64,000 nucleotides of DNA from positions 16,554,001-16,618,000 of the forward strand of contig JAGUCH010000001.1 in assembly GCA_019096065.1 (NCBI GenBank), read 5' to 3'. Within the stretch, counting starts at the first letter, position 1. Every line of letters begins with the position of its first letter. A model generated the notes under the pieces. That model did not search any database. It worked only from the letters and a program-made list of their open reading frames with translations, and had not been told where the DNA came from. Positions 33,750 through 45,426 of this stretch are shown here, piece after piece. The stretch comes from Paracyclopina nana (lineage: Eukaryota; Arthropoda; Copepoda; Cyclopoida; Cyclopettidae). Both the position numbers and the translations under genes were made by a program.

Positions 33750-33952
33750 TTTCAAAAGTCCATTAATAAACTACCTTTCCAGAAATAGAGATATACTCTT
33801 ACTTTTTTCAAAAGTGTGGCCTTTCAGGCTAATTGTTTCTAGGATGACATGTATCAATAGTTTTTAGTAAGCTACAGGCTTAAACAAAAAGTGTATTGGA
33901 TTTAGGAAAGATTCAAATTTTATTTGTATAATATATATTTTTCATATGAGTT

Positions 33953-34025
33953 GCCGTGATAGCTCAGTTGGGAGAGCGTTAGACTGAAGATCTAAAGGTC
34001 CCCGGTTCGATCCCGGGTCGCGGCA
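33953..34025 (+). tRNA. tRNA-Phe (anticodon GAA)
   Basis: Cloverleaf: acceptor GCCGTGA with TCGCGGC, A-box TAGCTCAGTTGG, anticodon stem TTAGA/TCTAA around CTGAAGA, and B-box GGTTCGATCCC. The anticodon GAA is at 33986-33988. A T run begins right after the discriminator base. No intron. It sits 200 bases downstream of the KIAA1143-like gene. Confidence 0.97.
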
Positions 34026-34195
34026 TTTTTTATTGCCCTGCCAAAGATGATCTTTTTTTTAAGTGTGTCCCAGTGGAATAGGGGCTCAGCAGCAGGTATG
34101 AAATGCCCATCAGCTGAACTGCCTTTGTTGGCCTGAAAAGCTTGTTATAGGCCAACTTGTACTCTTACATAAATGAGAAAACGTTTGGCTTTTAA

Positions 34196-34474
34196 ATGAA
34201 GTCTGTTCAGATGCAAATATGCATCATTGTAGCAGCTCTATGCGTTGCCTCACAGGGTAAGTGAATACGTGAGGCCTTAATGCTATTGAATTGGTTATTT
34301 TAAGGCTATCGTCTGGCTCAGATGCAAGACTCTTATCCTTGGGCAGGCTGCAATTCGTTTGAAGCCACTAAGAAAAATTGCCCTCGGGGTCAGGCTTGCT
34401 TAAAATTGAAAGCTTACCCCATTCACACTTGGAGTTGGTCCATGAGATGTAAGCAATGGAAGGCTTACATTTGA
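34196..34474 (+). CDS. Small secreted four-cysteine peptide
   Basis: Two exons, 34196-34256 and 34305-34474, separated by a 48-bp intron (GTAAGT ... TTTTAAG), join in phase 1 and encode 76 residues. The first 20 (MKSVQMQICIIVAALCVASQ) are a clear signal peptide, and the splice falls almost at its cleavage point. The mature chain of about 55 residues has four Cys (GCNS, NCPRG, QACLK, MRCKQ), enough for two disulfides, with aromatic YPWAG and HTWSWSM segments and a basic end. Secretion is inferred. The family is not recognised; antimicrobial, signalling or cuticle roles are all possible. Both exons are short, so it is easily missed. Confidence 0.6.
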
Positions 34475-34895
34475 TAAACTCTAAAAAAATATTACTAATT
34501 ATTTTCAGGCCAAAGCAGAGTTGAATTTCTTTCAAGCTTTCAGTACAACAATCAAGGCATTTGATCCGCTTTTTTCCATGAAAATAGCAGATATAAAGTG
34601 TGTTTATTTGCATGACCTATAGTAGTGGCATCTATCACTGAAATACACAATTCATCATACAATGTAGTATTTTGATGATAACCTTTCAAAGATTTCATTT
34701 GCCACACTAGAATGGCATCAATTCCATGAAATATGAAATCCCATTAGAAGGTACAAATACTTTTTTTGAGAGGTACTCCATCAATATTAAGGGTGCCTAA
34801 TACAAAGTCTGTTCCCACATACAAATAGCATTTCAAATCTCATTACACCTGGAGCTATTGGTTGTAAAGGTTTGACTAGTAGGATTCTTAAAAAG

Positions 34896-36928
34896 ATGGC
34901 CTCTGTGGCAAGCCACTTTTTTGACCAATACTGCAGGCTGACCAGCTTGCATGGCTTTGCGTTTCTCCCATTTTTGGAATACAAGCTGAAGGGGTCTGTA
35001 TTTTGGTGGGTAGTAATCTTAGTGTCCATGACTAGTGCAGGCTACCTAATTGTCTCAAGCACCAGAGGTGCTCATTAAATTAGAAATATTTAAGTTAATA
35101 TTAAATCATAATATTACTTAGAGTTTAATCAGGCAACTGTATCTTACAATTTGGAATCGCCCACTGTACCATTGGATGATGTATTTTTCCCATCTGTTGT
35201 CATTTGCAATATGAATGCAATCAGGAAATCCTTTGTTAAATTGTTGATGACTGATGCCAACATCAGTTCTCTGGTGACTGAAGATGAGCTCACAAAATTA
35301 CTGCGCAAAGCCTATGTTGAGACCAATGGCCAAATTGTGACTCCCAAGGAAGAAGAAATTATTGAAAGTAAGACAAAACTGCTACAAATAATGGAAATTG
35401 ATAAATAGTGACTAATTTGTATTTTAACCATCAAGAAATGTTCCAATCACCTGTTTATGATGCATATTATGAGGAATTTGTCAACAAGACTTTATCTCTT
35501 GAGCAAGTTCCCAACTTTTCAAATGTCTACTTTGAAAATTACCATTCAATGATGGATTTGGAAGAAGAGAGGAGATTCGAGTTGGAAGTCAAGAGAGGCT
35601 ACTTATTGGAAATTGCTTCTCAATTCAGGGCCAAAGATATGCTGATTAATGTTCAATTCAAAGGAGCTGGCATAAATTATGAGGCTGGCTTCAGCACTGA
35701 CATCAGTGAGACTTGTCATTGGATGACCCCATTTGTGAGGCCACCAGGGCACATGAACTATCTAACGTAAATCAACCAGCAATTTTGCTTTATTGCTTGA
35801 TTTTATAATTTTCACTGCAGCACCATGGTGCCTTTTGCAAGAAATGGGCTGAACAATGGCTTACAAATGCTGATTGATGCTGAATCTTATGACTATGCTT
35901 TGAGCTCCAGTAGCTCAGAAGGTTTTGAGCTGAGCATTCTGCACCAGCTGGATATTCCAATCATGAAAAATACTGGCATCAAAGTGAAGCCAGGATTTAG
36001 CAGCCAAATTGTGGTCATTCCCACTCTGATGAATACAACTTTGGAGGCAAAAGCTCGCTTTACACCGGTTGAACGCCAATGCTACTTTGATGATGAAATC
36101 GAGCTCCTTCATTTTCCAGCACTTTACAGCTTTAGACACGAGATCTCGAATTGCCTTTTTGAGGCCACATTGCAAAAGATTGAGGAGGAGTGCAAATGTG
36201 TGCCAAAGTATTTTCTCAATATTATCCCTGATGTGCAGGTTTGCAGTGGAGTGCAGATGATTTGCGTCAATCAGCTGAAAGAAGTGATGGGAGATTTTCG
36301 GTATATTATGGACAAGGGAGAGAAAAAGGTACTCTAAATGAAAAACATGCAAAAAAAAGGGAAATTATAATTTTTTCTTATAGATTTGCTTGACTAATTG
36401 CATTGATCAAAGACATAGCGTTTTTGTGACACAAGCTGCATATCCGGATATGCTCTCATTTTATCAGGGAGAAGATTTCAAGCTGATAACTGATAAGCTT
36501 GTCTTGGCCTGCAACACGGACAGACGACCAAGCTTGGACCTTCGATATCCTAACCTCTGCAAAACAATTTTGTCCAATGCTTCAGTATGTTTCAAAATGT
36601 TTCATCCAGGTAGATGAAGGTTGATTTTTGATTTCTTTGATTTCAGAGCCCTGAGTTGAATGATGAGGTTGCCAGGTATGCTCAAGAAAACATTGCGAAG
36701 GTGAACATTTTTCTCAAGGATCCGTATGTGGAGCGCTACATCAGAGAAGAGAAAATCACCAAAGTGACTTATGTTGGCTCAATTGGAGGCATTCTGGGGC
36801 TTTTTATGGGCTTTAGCTTTGTGTCCTTGGTTGAAATCTTGTACTTAGCATACATGGCTGCCATAGATTATATGGCTGGCAAGTCCAAAGTGTCTGCTAT
36901 GACATTCAACAAAAAGCAACGATTTTGA
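34896..36928 (+). CDS. DEG/ENaC sodium channel subunit (pickpocket-like)
   Basis: Six exons join with consistent phases: 34896-35067, 35122-35367, 35436-35766, 35821-36328, 36384-36584 and 36647-36928, giving 579 residues. The N-terminus has the TSLHGFAFL motif before TM1 (about 33-55). After it comes FFPSVVICN, the family's FPAVTICN strand. The extracellular loop has the Cys-rich C-terminal part (NCLFEATLQKIEEECKCVP, CLTNC). TM2 near 527-556 carries GGILGLFMGFSFVSLVEILY, with the selectivity-filter G-x-S and the ExxY signature. Length is typical. Such channels pass Na+ across the plasma membrane in mechanosensation, taste or pH sensing; the stimulus cannot be told. The start at 34896 is the first ATG in frame. 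AATAAA at 36944. Confidence 0.92.
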
Positions 36929-37145
36929 AATGGAAATCATTCAAATAAATGTATCAATGAAATTTAGAATTTTAAGTAATAAATCTGCACTCATAGTTCT
37001 TAACAAACAAAATATGGGCAAATGCGTTTATATAAAGTCGTAATGCAATTTTTGACTTGACAATAATTTATTTTCAGCTTAGGATAAAAAAAAATACTAG
37101 TATGTACTACGTTTTTTAAAAAGTCCGTCAATACATTACGAAGAA

Positions 37146-38199
37146 TCATTGCTCAAAAAATTGCTTCATAATGTCAGGATTCTGCCAGTGGGCAATTAAG
37201 GGAGCCACAATTAAGGCTTCCACCATTAAAATGTATAAACCTGCTAACTGGAACAACCAAGCTCTGTCACCAACTTCGAAAAAGAAGAATGGAATGATGG
37301 TGAGAAATCCCATGATTGAGTGCACAACAGCCACCTTTGAAACTGAGATGAGTTTGTTTTTGGCTTGGCTATTAAAGCGCGGAGCTCCGGATTGTGGCAA
37401 TTCTGTCGCCCAATTGATTCTCCTTTTGGTGAAGAAAATTTGAAGTTCCATGACTGCAGCTGCTGAGAGTACAACTATTCCAGTCATCTGATAAAATCTG
37501 AAAAATGGTCACTAGTTAGTTATGTGCAATAATAAGTTACAAATACCATATCACTTGAATTTTATGCCATGATGTATGCTCCTTTTTCCGCTGAGCATGA
37601 ATTCCAGCTCATTTCCGTGGGTGTCACCAATATTTTGGCACAGGCCATAAAACAAGCCCAGAGCAGCGTTCAAGATTCCGAGGAAAAGGCCGAAGAACAT
37701 ATCGTTGATGGGCAACATTCGTCTCCAGATGCAAATGCTCAAGTAGCGAAAGAGCTCATATTCGAGAAATGCAAAAGCTGCAAAGATGCAGGTGCTCGTC
37801 TTGCCAACTGTGAAAACCAGCCAGACTAATTCAAAATTGAGTGGGCCAAGCAAAGCTCTAAAGCACCAAGGTAGACCTAGGAGAATGCCACCAAAAATGG
37901 CGTCCAATGACACCAATGAAAAAAGTTGATTCAACACTGTACGTTTCATTGGATCACCACCAAAACGTTCATACCAGATGATTGGATGGTACGATAAAAT
38001 TGCAAAGATGGTACTTATCAACGAAACAATTGCGATGCCTTCAAAAAGCAATCTTTTGGATTTTTCTTTTCATTTTTCATGATAGCTTACCAGTTAAGTA
38101 GCCCTGTTTCTCCTCAAAGTAATCAACTGCTACAGTAGGTTGACTTTCAGTGGAATAATCTTCCAGAGTGGAGTTTTCATTAACGAAATAAAACTTCAT
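37146..38199 (-). CDS. Orphan seven-transmembrane receptor
   Basis: Three exons on the minus strand (38199-38091, 38038-37555, 37497-37146) join in matching phases for 314 residues. The acidic extracellular N-terminus carries an N-x-S/T site (NENST). Seven hydrophobic segments follow. Loop 1 has FGGDPMKRTVLNQL, which resembles the YGGDP-x-KR-x-NQL motif of orphan 7TM receptors expanded in crustaceans and some other invertebrates (from memory, unverified). FRYLS after TM3 stands where rhodopsin-like receptors have DRY. The C-terminus is very short. Ligand unknown; plasma-membrane G-protein signalling is inferred. Introns are 42 to 57 bases. Confidence 0.7.
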
Positions 38200-38946
38200 T
38201 TTATATATTGTTCTCAATGGAAAGCAGAGAAGAGCTCTAATGACTGTTTTACGTAGTCTCTAGAGGGAGACGTAACTTCAGTGCAAATTGGTCGTCAAAG
38301 ATGCTCTTGAAAAGATGTCCAAGTGTTGTGACTTGGATGTCAGCCTTTGTAAAACAGCATAGAAAAACACTTGCAAATTAGCAAATTTGTTGAGAGTGTA
38401 AATTAGAGTAGTTATTGAGCCTCTAGTAGCTGAAAATACCTATTTTCACGCCACATTCGTGTTCATACCTATGCAGTATAATATTTGATGTACTTGATGT
38501 AATTGGCTTTTAGACCTGGAAATTTCTCGAGTGACCTCAAATAATTTTGTTTTTTCTTTCGATTTGGCTTATAGAGTTAATCACATTAAAGAATACATTA
38601 AGAATAGCAATTGGAATATTTTAAATTAGGAGCTCTTTTTTCTGCGGAACTTTCCATCTATTATCACGCAAACCTTTCAAACTAGGTATAGGATAAAGAG
38701 CTAAATTTCTTTTTCTTTTGGAGGTTGGCTGACTGATTCACAACGCACATGTTTTTGCCAAAGTTGTTGCCATAATTCTTGCGGGAAAAGCTGTATGCAA
38801 GCGCGTCATTGCAATCTAGCCCCAAAAGAAAGGTGTCTTTTATTATTACAGCTGTATATAGTAGCTAGTATAGCATTGCGAAGTTTTATACCTGTGATCC
38901 CTCAGAGCCAAAGCACAGTTGGTGTAAACAATGCTTGACATGAGCC
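38200..38946. promoter_or_regulatory. Shared upstream region of the receptor and kinase genes
   Basis: The 7TM gene (minus) and the kinase gene (plus) diverge from this 0.75-kb stretch, which must hold both promoters. No repeated motif or clear TATA box was singled out. Confidence 0.35.
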
Positions 38947-40378
38947 ATGGTCACACTTGAGCAGGACTGCAAAGCTGCCAAGAAGTCTGTGACATTTGCT
39001 AAATTGCCCAAGAAGGAAGCATCCGAAAATAAGGCATTTTTGGGGTCCAAAACAGGTAACTTAAGGTAGTTATTTTTTAACATACGAGCTTATGAAAAAT
39101 CCTTCATTTTTGACAGTTTGGCCCATTTCAACAAGAAATCGATTTTTCTTGCCATATTTCCCATTGAAATGTCCTCATCATGGGAATTTGGTGAGGGTTT
39201 GCAAGCAGAGCTTCATTGGCAAGGGCAAATTCGGCACAGTTTTTGGAGGGCAAATAGCAGACCATGAGCCATGCTCGAAGTGCAAAAAGAGGCAGCAAAT
39301 GATGCAAGCTCCTCAAGATGGGCAATTGGCTGTGAAAGAGCTGAAAAAGTGGGCTGTGCTGCAGAACCTTGCTGAGGTTCAGATCATCGAAGAAATGAGA
39401 ATTCATTCAGTCTGCTCTGGGCTGCCAAATGTTTTGCCATTTGTGATAGCTTGGCAAGATTCCTTTCACCTCTATGTGGCTTTCCCCATTTGTCATCAAG
39501 GAACCTTGGCTGATCTCTTTATGAGGAGAAAAGCTCCCTTTTCTAGTCTCTCAATCCTTGTGGCAGCCACGCAGCTCTTCAAAGGTAAACCATCTCTCAA
39601 TAAGAAATGTCTCAGCATGAACACTAAAAATATGACATTCTTAGAAATTGATTACAACTCTCACTTTTAATGCGTTCTTCATGATCAAAAGTTACAAAAG
39701 CTGAAAAATGTCGTGGATGTCTAAAATTGATTAAGTATTGCTTTTTTCCGCCATATTTTTTTTTTATTCGATTTGAACATCATAGGAAGAACTTATGAGG
39801 CAACAAAGAAAGGCCTCGCTCATGATTGCTTCTCTGGCACTGACAAATGGCCCCTCGAGAGCAACCATAATTGAACTTTCTCTATAATAGTAAGTGAACT
39901 TTTTCTCCTAGGACTGAATGCTATACACGACCTTGGAGTCATCTACAGAGATGTCAAGCTCAAGAATGTGCTCTTGTCAAAATCCGGAAACCTCCTCATC
40001 ACCGACTTTGGCCTTGCCAAATGGCTGAACCGGCGTCAACGCACTCATACCATTTGCGGGACTCTGGCCTTCATGGCCCCAGAAGTGGCCCAGGCAAGGC
40101 CGTATGACCATTCTGTGGATTTATGGAGTCTGGGAGTGTTACTCTTTTGTATGGCTTTTGCAAGCCTGCCTTTCCCCAGAGTGACAGACCATGAGGAACT
40201 GGCCCAAGTTTTCCGCTCCAAAGGCCAACATGACCTATGGGACCTGATTAAAGGACATGAAAGCGAGCAAGTCACGCTTTTATTAGATAACTTGCTTAGG
40301 CTTGAGCCAAGCGAGAGGAATTTCTGTCCTATAAAGGGCTTTCATGAGCCTTTGCCAACATTCACCGAGACTCTCTGA
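38947..40378 (+). CDS. AGC-type Ser/Thr protein kinase, S6K-like (S6KL/RSKR-like)
   Basis: Exons 38947-39055, 39117-39584 and 39912-40378 join in phase 1 each time for 347 residues. All core kinase motifs are intact: glycine loop IGKGKFGTV (about 69), VAIK-type Lys in LAVKEL (about 110), YRDVKLKNVL catalytic loop (about 204), DFG (about 223), MAPE (about 248) and the VDLWSLGVLLF helix. YRD in place of HRD is typical of AGC kinases, and the WPIS..FLP lead-in recalls S6KL/RSKR. The C-terminal hydrophobic-motif tail of classical S6K is not visible. A CxxC in the loop between beta 2 and 3 (EPCSKCKKR) is unusual. AATAAA lies at 40705. Substrate unknown. Confidence 0.8.
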
Positions 40379-40439
40379 AGGAATCCAAGCTTTAATCCGA
40401 GCCACATTCAAAGTTTGATTTCACGTATGCTTAATTGAC

Positions 40440-40990
40440 TTTGTCTGAGAAATGCTTGCTGTCTTCAAATGAATTGAGCACTTTCACGCCTGCCAAGATG
40501 AAACGCTTTGCATTGAGTTAAGCGAGAGCAACCACTGCATTAAGATGCCCAAGTCAACTTTCACAGAGTCTCTGAAGGAATTTCAATTACGAGTTGATTA
40601 ATGCCACTGCTTTAGAGCGTCGTTTCTTCAGAGCCACTTTCTGACGTGTGAATTACTCTGGGGCAGCCATTTTCACTGATATGTTTTTCGTCACGTCAGC
40701 TCCAAATAAAGACAAATTCCAGCAGGGACGTGAAACTTGCTTCAAAATTGAGCACTTTCAGATTGCTTTACGTTAAAGCAAGCGTGAACCCCTTCACTAT
40801 TTTAAGTAGCCTTGTCTGCTTGGATTGACTGGCAGAAGGAATTTTAATCAAGTCATGATTCATGCCACCGATGACGAGGCTGCTTTTGAGCGTCGTTTCT
40901 TCAGAGCCACTTTCTGCCTCGTGAACTTCTTGGGCAGACCTTTGGCCTTTTTCAGTCCGCAGCCTCCTGGGCATCGCAAGGGCATGGTTT
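40440..40990. repeat. Degenerate tandem duplication (about 275 bp) over the last exon of the 547-residue gene
   Basis: ATTGAGCACTTTCA occurs at about 40469 and 40746, and GAGCGTCGTTTCTTCAGAGC at about 40615 and 40888, the same order at a spacing of 273 to 277. GAAGGAATTT-AAT also recurs between them. The right copy overlaps the coding end of the minus-strand gene; the left copy is a worn echo of that 3' end lying in the kinase 3' region. Confidence 0.75.
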
Positions 40991-43677
40991 TTATCACATC
41001 GGCGCCGAAGAAACGGGAACACTGGTAGATGCGAGCATGCAGAAACAGGCGGGCCATGCACTCGTGTAGCCAGTCAAGATCATTGCTCAATTCTTCCTCC
41101 GAGACTGTCACGTGGAGAACATCCCCATAAAGTCCTCGTAACTGATTGAGTTTCTTGCCATAGTCGTCATTCTGAAACATTTTTAAAGGGGCATAGATTC
41201 AGTGAAGGCAAATATTTTTCCCTCCATCTTTTGTGCTTTATGTCGCTAATGTGATTACTTCTTCATTTGGGTCCTCTTGTACTAGTACTTCGATGATGAG
41301 GAGTGGGAAAAAGCCCACCCAGAACTTGGCTATGTAGCCCATAATGCCACATTGTAAGTTGAGCACTTGGCCAATTTCCTGGACGTTTCCCTGCAAAAAT
41401 GGAAGCTTTTAAGATATGGGTCTCATAATAAATCCATTAGATGTTGCACCTTTCTGACAGCCACAACCAGTATATCAAAGTTGGGCACTCGGTGGGCCTC
41501 CCTGAGGTCGTGGCCTTGCCAGTCGGCCAAAGTGGCCTCATCAAACAAGTTGAAGGCCACTTGGCAGTCAAGGTCCTTAACCAGCTCGGTCCTAAACAGG
41601 AAAAAATAGCATTTAGACTTCTTTATGATGCAGCAGGGAAACTATTTGCACTTGTGCTCAACACATGTACAACAGAGTAGTACTAGCGTATGTGGGCAAA
41701 CATGGGCCAAGCAATCGAACGAACCTTTTTCCCAGAGTCTCCATTTCGAACGACCTTGAGGGGTCTGCAGGCTTTCTAGGGTCTTCGTCATCATCATCGG
41801 AATCAAAGCTGTAGTAGATGGAGGATCCGCTTACCACACTCAGTTTTCGGCTTGGCCTTCTTTGGCCCAAATGAGGCCTGAAATGGGATAATAATGAATG
41901 GGAAACGGTATTGAGAGCATTGAATAGTAGTGATCCAATATCGTGTTTCCTATTATTGAGTATTGGCGTGACGACATTGCGGTAATTCCACGCCCACCAC
42001 TCTTCTCTTTATTTTAAGCAAAACTGTCATCAATAGTTATGCTTATCAGTGCCCATTTGAGTAAGGATGGATTTGAGCTAGATTTCTTGACTATTAATTA
42101 ATGGGAGCTTATTTTGAGGAAACTTTATACGCAGGTCTTATTGGATTACAATTAGGGATCCGAAACTTTTGGCTACTTTGGCCAAAGAAAGCGTTATCAA
42201 GTTTTCTGCTGGCATTGCAAGAGGTTCTCAAGGTTGGTGTATAAAGCAAGAGGGCTGAGATCCAATTAGCATTTTGGCTTTCAAGAATCACGTGATTTAC
42301 TCACTTTGGTTTGACACTCAAACGCAGTGTGACTTCTTCTTCTTCTTCTTGTTCTTTATCTTGTTGGCTTGTTTGCCGTTTGAGAGAGTTCCTTCTTATT
42401 CTGCCCAAATGAGACGAAAGCCTCACTGCAAGGCTGGATTTCCTTCGAACATTACCACCAATTGTTTTCCTCCTTAACAGGAAAGGCTCATTGCTATCAC
42501 ATTCATCAATGGTGATGTTCACCGAAGTTTCTGCTGTTGCCGTCGTGGAGCCACCCAAAAGCTTGGAGTCCTCCTCGGTCACAGTGGTCAAGTTGGGGGC
42601 AAAATAGGAGTTGGAGCTCCTAACAGCGGATTTGCGACTTAAACTAGATCTGACAGGTTCTTCAGGATCCTAGAGAATGGACGGATCTCATATTAAATAG
42701 TGCATAGTGAACAGGAAGGTAAGCCCTTATAATCTCATTGAAACGTGAATGCATTCAGGTCAAGTTCACGGAATGTCTGAATGGTCAACAATACACAATG
42801 CCCAAGTCTTTTATGCTTAGCGCTACTACTATGAGAACAAATAGGCATGCAAGCTGTCAGTCAATTGGTGAACTTAATGCAGCAGCCGCACAAAAATACT
42901 ATCTTTGCTCTTGAATGCATAATAAAAATGAGCAGAGCAAATGATGACATGCTTTCCATCTTTTATTATTACAGCAATCTATGCTCCATGTCAAATTCCC
43001 ACAAAGTATATTGTACTGCTTTTATCAGTTATCATTGCTTACTTTAGGCTTATGAATTGATATCATGAAATCACACTGCCAAATATTATAGAAAAATGAG
43101 TACTCACGGCTTCTGCTTCGTTGCAGCCATCTGAAGACCGTAAGTATGGATGAAGTAGAGAGGAAGCAGGGGAATGCAAAAGTATCACATTGGCATTGAT
43201 CACATTGGAGTAGAGCAACTTTTGCAGCGAGTCCGAATTTATTCCGGATTTCTTGGTGATTTGCCGCTGCAGCGTCTTGTTGTGCTCCTCGCTGAATTTC
43301 TTGAGAATGTCCTCCGACAACATAGGAAACATGGCCTGTTTTCGCCGCCTCCGGACGGTGCGGCACAAGTAGCAGGGATAGCACAAAGGGAGGCATGTGC
43401 CTACGAAACACAGTCGCCAAAGCACTCTCCGGACTCGGGTGGTCCAAGGCTGGCCTTCGGGGTCCTCGGTGAACTCTCTGAACCAGGATTGGGGGCAAAG
43501 ATCCACCTGATCTTCGCGGATTTGCGACTCTCCCGCCGAGCAGCAGAGGAAAGTGGCGCTGTTCTTTGGCTCCTCCGTGATAACCATGAGCTTCTCACCA
43601 TCTTCAGCGGCGATGATGTCATCATTGGATGCTTCACTGGTCCTCCAACAGACACCCGGCAGCCAACTGAAACGCAT
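40860..43677 (-). CDS. Unrecognised 547-residue protein with a Cys-rich hydrophobic patch
   Basis: Six minus-strand exons (43677-43108, 42669-42305, 41877-41725, 41591-41450, 41390-41289, 41171-40860) have canonical borders and join with no phase conflict, which strongly supports the model. Residues 85-106 form a hydrophobic stretch with five Cys (CFVGTCLPLCYPCYLC) followed by RRRRK, a likely palmitoylation and membrane-contact site. Residues 190-360 are Ser/Arg-rich with acidic runs (EEEEE, SDDDDED) and basic RRKS sites, probably disordered and phosphorylated. The last 190 residues look globular (VAFNLFDEATLADW, FDILVVAV, FFPLLIIE), ending in a basic KKRRSK tail. The alternating beta/helix pattern recalls a small alpha/beta fold such as TIR/SEFIR, but this is only a guess. 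No family recognised. An upstream exon is possible. Confidence 0.7.
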
Positions 43678-44109
43678 TGTCCGCAGTTTTGAGCGTTTTC
43701 ATGGTGCAGTTATGAGCTAATAATATTTTGCGTACTGCGATTTGACGAACTTTTTCAATTGTAAACAAAAACTGGAATGTGCTCCAGCTCTATGACGTGG
43801 GAGCTGTCAACTTTTTTAAGGCGTGGATGCAAAATTGAAAATGTGCACTGCAGACTGCAGAGCACCAGATTTGACTGGAAAGTGCCAAATACTCGCTTAA
43901 AACGCCAGTTCAAAAAATGAAAATGAACAGAAATCAGTAAACTCGGCTCCGTTTGATCTTTCCGTTTCACCGCGACAATTTGACGAGTTTTAAGGGTTTT
44001 TTAAAGAATATAAACAAAAAAATATGAAAATATGAAAATCTGAAAAGAATATTGGACGCATGCGGGCGATGCGAGCAAGGGAGTGAAAGGAATCGTGAAA
44101 TTGAATGAC

Positions 44110-44258
44110 ACTCACTTTGGCATCCTTTCCGGCGAAGGCTGGACATGAAAAACGGCAGATGCGCGACGTTTTTGTCTTTGGCCACTTTCTGCTCTTGGAA
44201 CAAGCCACTCGTCATCGGCTCCTCCATGAATAATAAGTCACAATTCTTTGGCTGCTGC
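44110..44258 (-). other. Possible upstream exon, minus strand
   Basis: After CGTTGCAG at about 44259, a frame beginning QPKNCDLLFMEEPMTSGLFQ runs to a GTGAGTG donor near 44114. It could be a 5' exon of the 547-residue gene or of another gene. The sequence is GC-richer than its surroundings, but no partner exon was identified. Confidence 0.2.
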
Positions 44259-45426
44259 AACGACAAAGAGAATTTCCATGATTCATCATCTCGTTTCAAG
44301 TGGATGACGCCATTGATCTAACGCGACGAGTGAGAGAGAGCCTTGTCATCTGGACAAAGTATGTTTAACCTCCCTCGTTTGTAAAAAATATTGCTCTTGT
44401 CATTTTGAGCCGTTATCGGAGAAACTAGGATAATGTTTGCTCAGTTATGAGAATTAGCCACGAGTTATAATGCCAGACATTTAATAACTTGGCTATGCAG
44501 CAGTTTTGAATTTGCATATTTCCTCATTCATGCGTTCTAACCGTGCTAAATGCGCATATCACGTTATAGCAAAATGGACCTCGCTATTTTCGCAGCTAAT
44601 TTTGAGGAAGCAGCAAAAGCTCAAGTTGGGGAGTGATTCGGGTTATTCAGCTTCATTATTTACGCAATTGCACCAAACGCGCTGATAAAAAGCAACAAAG
44701 GCAACTTTTTGCCTTGAAATCCAATCAATTCAAACGTTTCATTGTGCGTCGGCAAAAGCACGTTAATGGCCAACCTGCTTGCATAAAGATGTTTGCCAAC
44801 GTTGATGCGATTGCTTTTACCTTTTTTAAAGAAGAACGGCCGATGATCCAAGTTGTGCTTCTTCAACGCATGACGTTCGCCCCGTAAAGGCCGCTCGGCC
44901 ACTGCCGACAAATAGTGAGCGTTGCGGGCAAGCGAGAAAAAGGCCGCAAGTTTAAAGCGGATGAGGAGGAGAAATCGCGCGCATAAAGGCCGAGTGCGCG
45001 CGCCCTTATCTTTAGCCGAAACAAGCCAGACATTGCAAAGTGCGGACTGCGGAAGCCAACGCCGCACTGTGTGAAAAAATGAAAAAGGTCATTTCACTCG
45101 CGTGCGTATCGCAGACGAGGCTGATATAAAAAAGAGCTAGCCCATGAAGCTAAGAATTCGCATTAATCACGAGAGAGCGCTAAAAATCGCCTTGAGGGTC
45201 TATAAAGGCAGAATGCGCCCTATATGGGGAAAAGGCTACTAGACTGCGGCTGCAGCGGAAAAGATGCCCAGGAAAGCTCCGATATCGTTTGCGTTCTGCA
45301 CGCTGAGCTGGAAACTGGAAAGTATCATATCGGGAAGCCGATAGCTTCATTTCGTAGAAGCGCTCGTAGAAGCGCGCGCACCCTCAAAAAGAAGATCTTG
45401 CAGAAAAGTAGAGGCATATTTATATA

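Noticed and set aside
38886-39083. Minus-strand 65-codon frame before the kinase
   Set aside because: The plus strand here is the phase-matched first exon of the kinase gene.
41367-41680. Plus-strand frames over the 547-residue gene
   Set aside because: The minus-strand exons have matching splice borders on both sides and consistent phase; the plus frames do not.
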